From: Clostridium weizhouense
GTDB lineage: Bacteria > Bacillota > Clostridia > Clostridiales > Clostridiaceae
Direction: 5' to 3'
Length of the DNA stretch: 64,000 bases
Assembly: GCF_019431045.1 (NCBI RefSeq)
Contig: NZ_JAHXPT010000010.1
Location: 123,971-187,970, forward strand
In this document: one piece after another, positions 63,061 to 64,000 of the stretch
Layout: every line of letters begins with the position of its first letter
Numbering within the stretch: position 1 is the first letter of the stretch
The notes under the pieces: model-generated
What the model saw: the letters and a program-made list of their open reading frames with translations, nothing else
What the model was told of the DNA's origin: nothing
Database searches by the model: none
Program-made: the position numbers and the translations under genes

Positions 63061-63159
63061 ATGGGATTTATAGGATTAATTATACTACTGCTCTTGATTC
63101 CGACAATTGTTAATTACAAAATGAAGAAAGAATATAATAAGAGCGGTTATATCTTTTAA
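63061..63159 (+). CDS. 32-aa membrane peptide
   Basis: AAAGGGGAG 6 bases before ATG. MGFIGLIILLLLIPTIVNYK is a single membrane segment, followed by a basic tail (MKKEYNKSGYIF). A TATGGTAAAATAT promoter-like motif lies 45 bases upstream. Many clostridial genomes hold such small peptides; function unknown. Confidence 0.55.
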   Translation: MGFIGLIILLLLIPTIVNYKMKKEYNKSGYIF

Positions 63160-63259
63160 TTTATAAAATTAGATAAGAACATAATAAAAAATTTAATCTA
63201 AGATAGGTTGTTGAATATAAACTTTATAAGAAGGAAAAACTGAATTTGAGGTGAGGAAA

Positions 63260-63376
63260 ATGTCAAAAAATAAATCAAATAAAAATAAGAATGATAATAA
63301 ATCATCAGGTACTACTATGGAACCAGGTGAAAAAATGCATAAACCTACAAGAGGCCTTCCTAGAACAGAAAACTAA
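63260..63376 (+). CDS. Small polar protein (38 aa)
   Basis: GAGGTGAGG site before the ATG. Lys/Asn-rich start (SKNKSNKNKNDNKSSG), then EPGEKMHKPTRGLPRTEN. Hydrophilic with no membrane segment; resembles small clostridial spore or DNA-binding proteins, but no family named. Confidence 0.5.
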   Translation: MSKNKSNKNKNDNKSSGTTMEPGEKMHKPTRGLPRTEN

Positions 63377-63447
63377 CAAAAAGGATTAGAATTCTTGTAT
63401 AAGTTTATCAAATAAAAACAGTGTTCTAAATTTATGTTTGAACTGAG

Positions 63448-63508
63448 CCCCGTTGAGTAAATAATACAGTAAAAGTACTGCTGTAAAATCTACTTGATGG
63501 GGTAATTT
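63448..63508 (+). other. Structured RNA element or terminator
   Basis: CCCCGTTGAGTA (63448-63459) pairs with TACTTGATGGGG (63491-63502), a 12-bp stem with three wobble pairs, enclosing a second stem ACAG...CTGT around AGTAAAAGTACTG. It ends in TAATTTTTATG. It could be a terminator or a small RNA preceding the 63550 ORF. Confidence 0.45.
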
Positions 63509-63549
63509 TTATGTAGTTAACTTACACTATATTTGGAGGTGTTAATATT

Positions 63550-63630
63550 ATGAAAAGGTTAAGTTTAGAGGGGGTTAATGACTTTAGGTTTAACAATAAG
63601 ATATTTTTGGATATAATAGAGGTAATGTAA
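63550..63630 (+). CDS. 26-aa ORF or remnant before AAA-ATPase-like gene
   Basis: GGAGGTG site 8 bases before ATG. MKRLSLEGVNDFRFNNKIFL then DIIEVM and stop. The start is faintly like AAA-ATPase-like proteins (MK.LPIGV.DF), which fits a truncated duplicate of the next gene. Confidence 0.35.
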   Translation: MKRLSLEGVNDFRFNNKIFLDIIEVM

Positions 63631-63671
63631 TTGATTATTGTAATGAATCAGTTAAAATATGGAGGTTTGTT

Positions 63672-64000
63672 ATGAATTTAAAACCATTACCAATAGGTGT
63701 AGATAATTTTGAAAAGTTAATAACTAGAGAATATTACTATATAGATAAGACACTATTAATAAAGGATTTATTAGACAATAAAGCAGACGTGAATTTATTT
63801 ACAAGACCAAGAAGATTTGGAAAAACTTTAAATATGAGTATGCTTCAATATTTTTTTGAAAAAAGAGAAGAGGATAATTCTTATCTTTTTAAAAATCTAA
63901 ATATAATGAAGGAAGGCGAAGAGTATACTTCTCATATGGGACAATACCCTGTAATTAATCTTTCTTTAAAATCAGGAAAACAACCTAATTTTGAATTAGC
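63672..64000 (+). CDS. AAA-ATPase-like / PD-(D/E)XK family protein (partial, runs off window)
   Basis: GGAGG 7 bases before the ATG; frame open to base 64000 (109 codons seen). KPLPIGVDNFEKLITREYYY, then IDKTLLIKDLL and the P-loop variant FTRPRRFGKT at residues 43-52, match the PF09820 AAA-ATPase-like family. These proteins usually continue to 500-600 aa and end in a PD-(D/E)XK nuclease-like domain. Found in many copies in clostridial genomes; role unknown. Confidence 0.82.
   Translation, partial: MNLKPLPIGVDNFEKLITREYYYIDKTLLIKDLLDNKADVNLFTRPRRFGKTLNMSMLQYFFEKREEDNSYLFKNLNIMKEGEEYTSHMGQYPVINLSLKSGKQPNFEL

Overview
The window is very AT-rich, has strong AGGAGG-type ribosome binding sites, and carries typical clostridial families: a clostripain-type C11 protease, a FliB-like protein, choline-binding-type cell-wall repeats and a selenium-type molybdenum hydroxylase. 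This points to a chromosomal segment of a Clostridium sensu stricto species. No rRNA, tRNA or CRISPR array is seen. Species assignment is not possible from the sequence alone.

Layout. (1) 1-4.7 kb: a decayed or unusual prophage. It has the C-terminal end of a portal protein, about 0.8 kb of strongly folded non-coding DNA, an HNH endonuclease, small head-tail-type genes and a holin-like gene. It closes with a strong terminator and a 34-codon membrane-peptide gene on the other strand. (2) 4.9-14 kb: a vanY-vanR-vanS-like cell-wall sensing set, a ferric-reductase-like membrane protein, two paralogous cell-wall-repeat surface proteins, membrane proteins and an RsuA-type pseudouridine synthase. 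(3) 14-29 kb: a coiled-coil protein, a patatin-like lipase, an Sfp-type phosphopantetheinyl transferase, a secreted clostripain-like protease, and a molybdenum-hydroxylase cluster (NTP-transferase-ModE fusion, fused Fe-S/Mo hydroxylase, MocA-like cytidylyltransferase). These are followed by an Rpn-type nuclease and a YdcF-family protein. (4) 29.1-33.6 kb: a two-component system driving an ABC exporter, probably for peptide or antibiotic resistance. (5) 33.8-63 kb: a defence-type island. It holds a PLD-nuclease/helicase fusion with a MazG-like pyrophosphohydrolase and a putative nuclease, a complete type I restriction-modification locus with an embedded Fic gene, a RecQ-phosphoribosyltransferase fusion next to a DprA-like gene, a solitary N6-adenine methylase, an ABC-F protein with a leader/attenuator, and a second PLD-helicase. 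A repeated two-gene cassette (small protein plus retropepsin-like protease) and many gene fragments (UvrD helicase, MazG, Rpn, protease) lie among them. (6) 63-64 kb: small ORFs and the start of an AAA-ATPase-like/PD-(D/E)XK protein that runs off the end.

A family of small mobile elements (about 73, 74 and 225 bp, plus a 22-bp core) with GGCTATGTTTTAAAAC-type ends and 8-bp target duplications is scattered through intergenic DNA. The most interesting unit is 46.4-49.8 kb. There a RecQ-like helicase carries a C-terminal phosphoribosyltransferase domain and is followed after 2 bases by a DprA-like gene. This recalls the phosphoribosyltransferase/DprA pairing of the ShosTA defence system, but with a helicase fused on.
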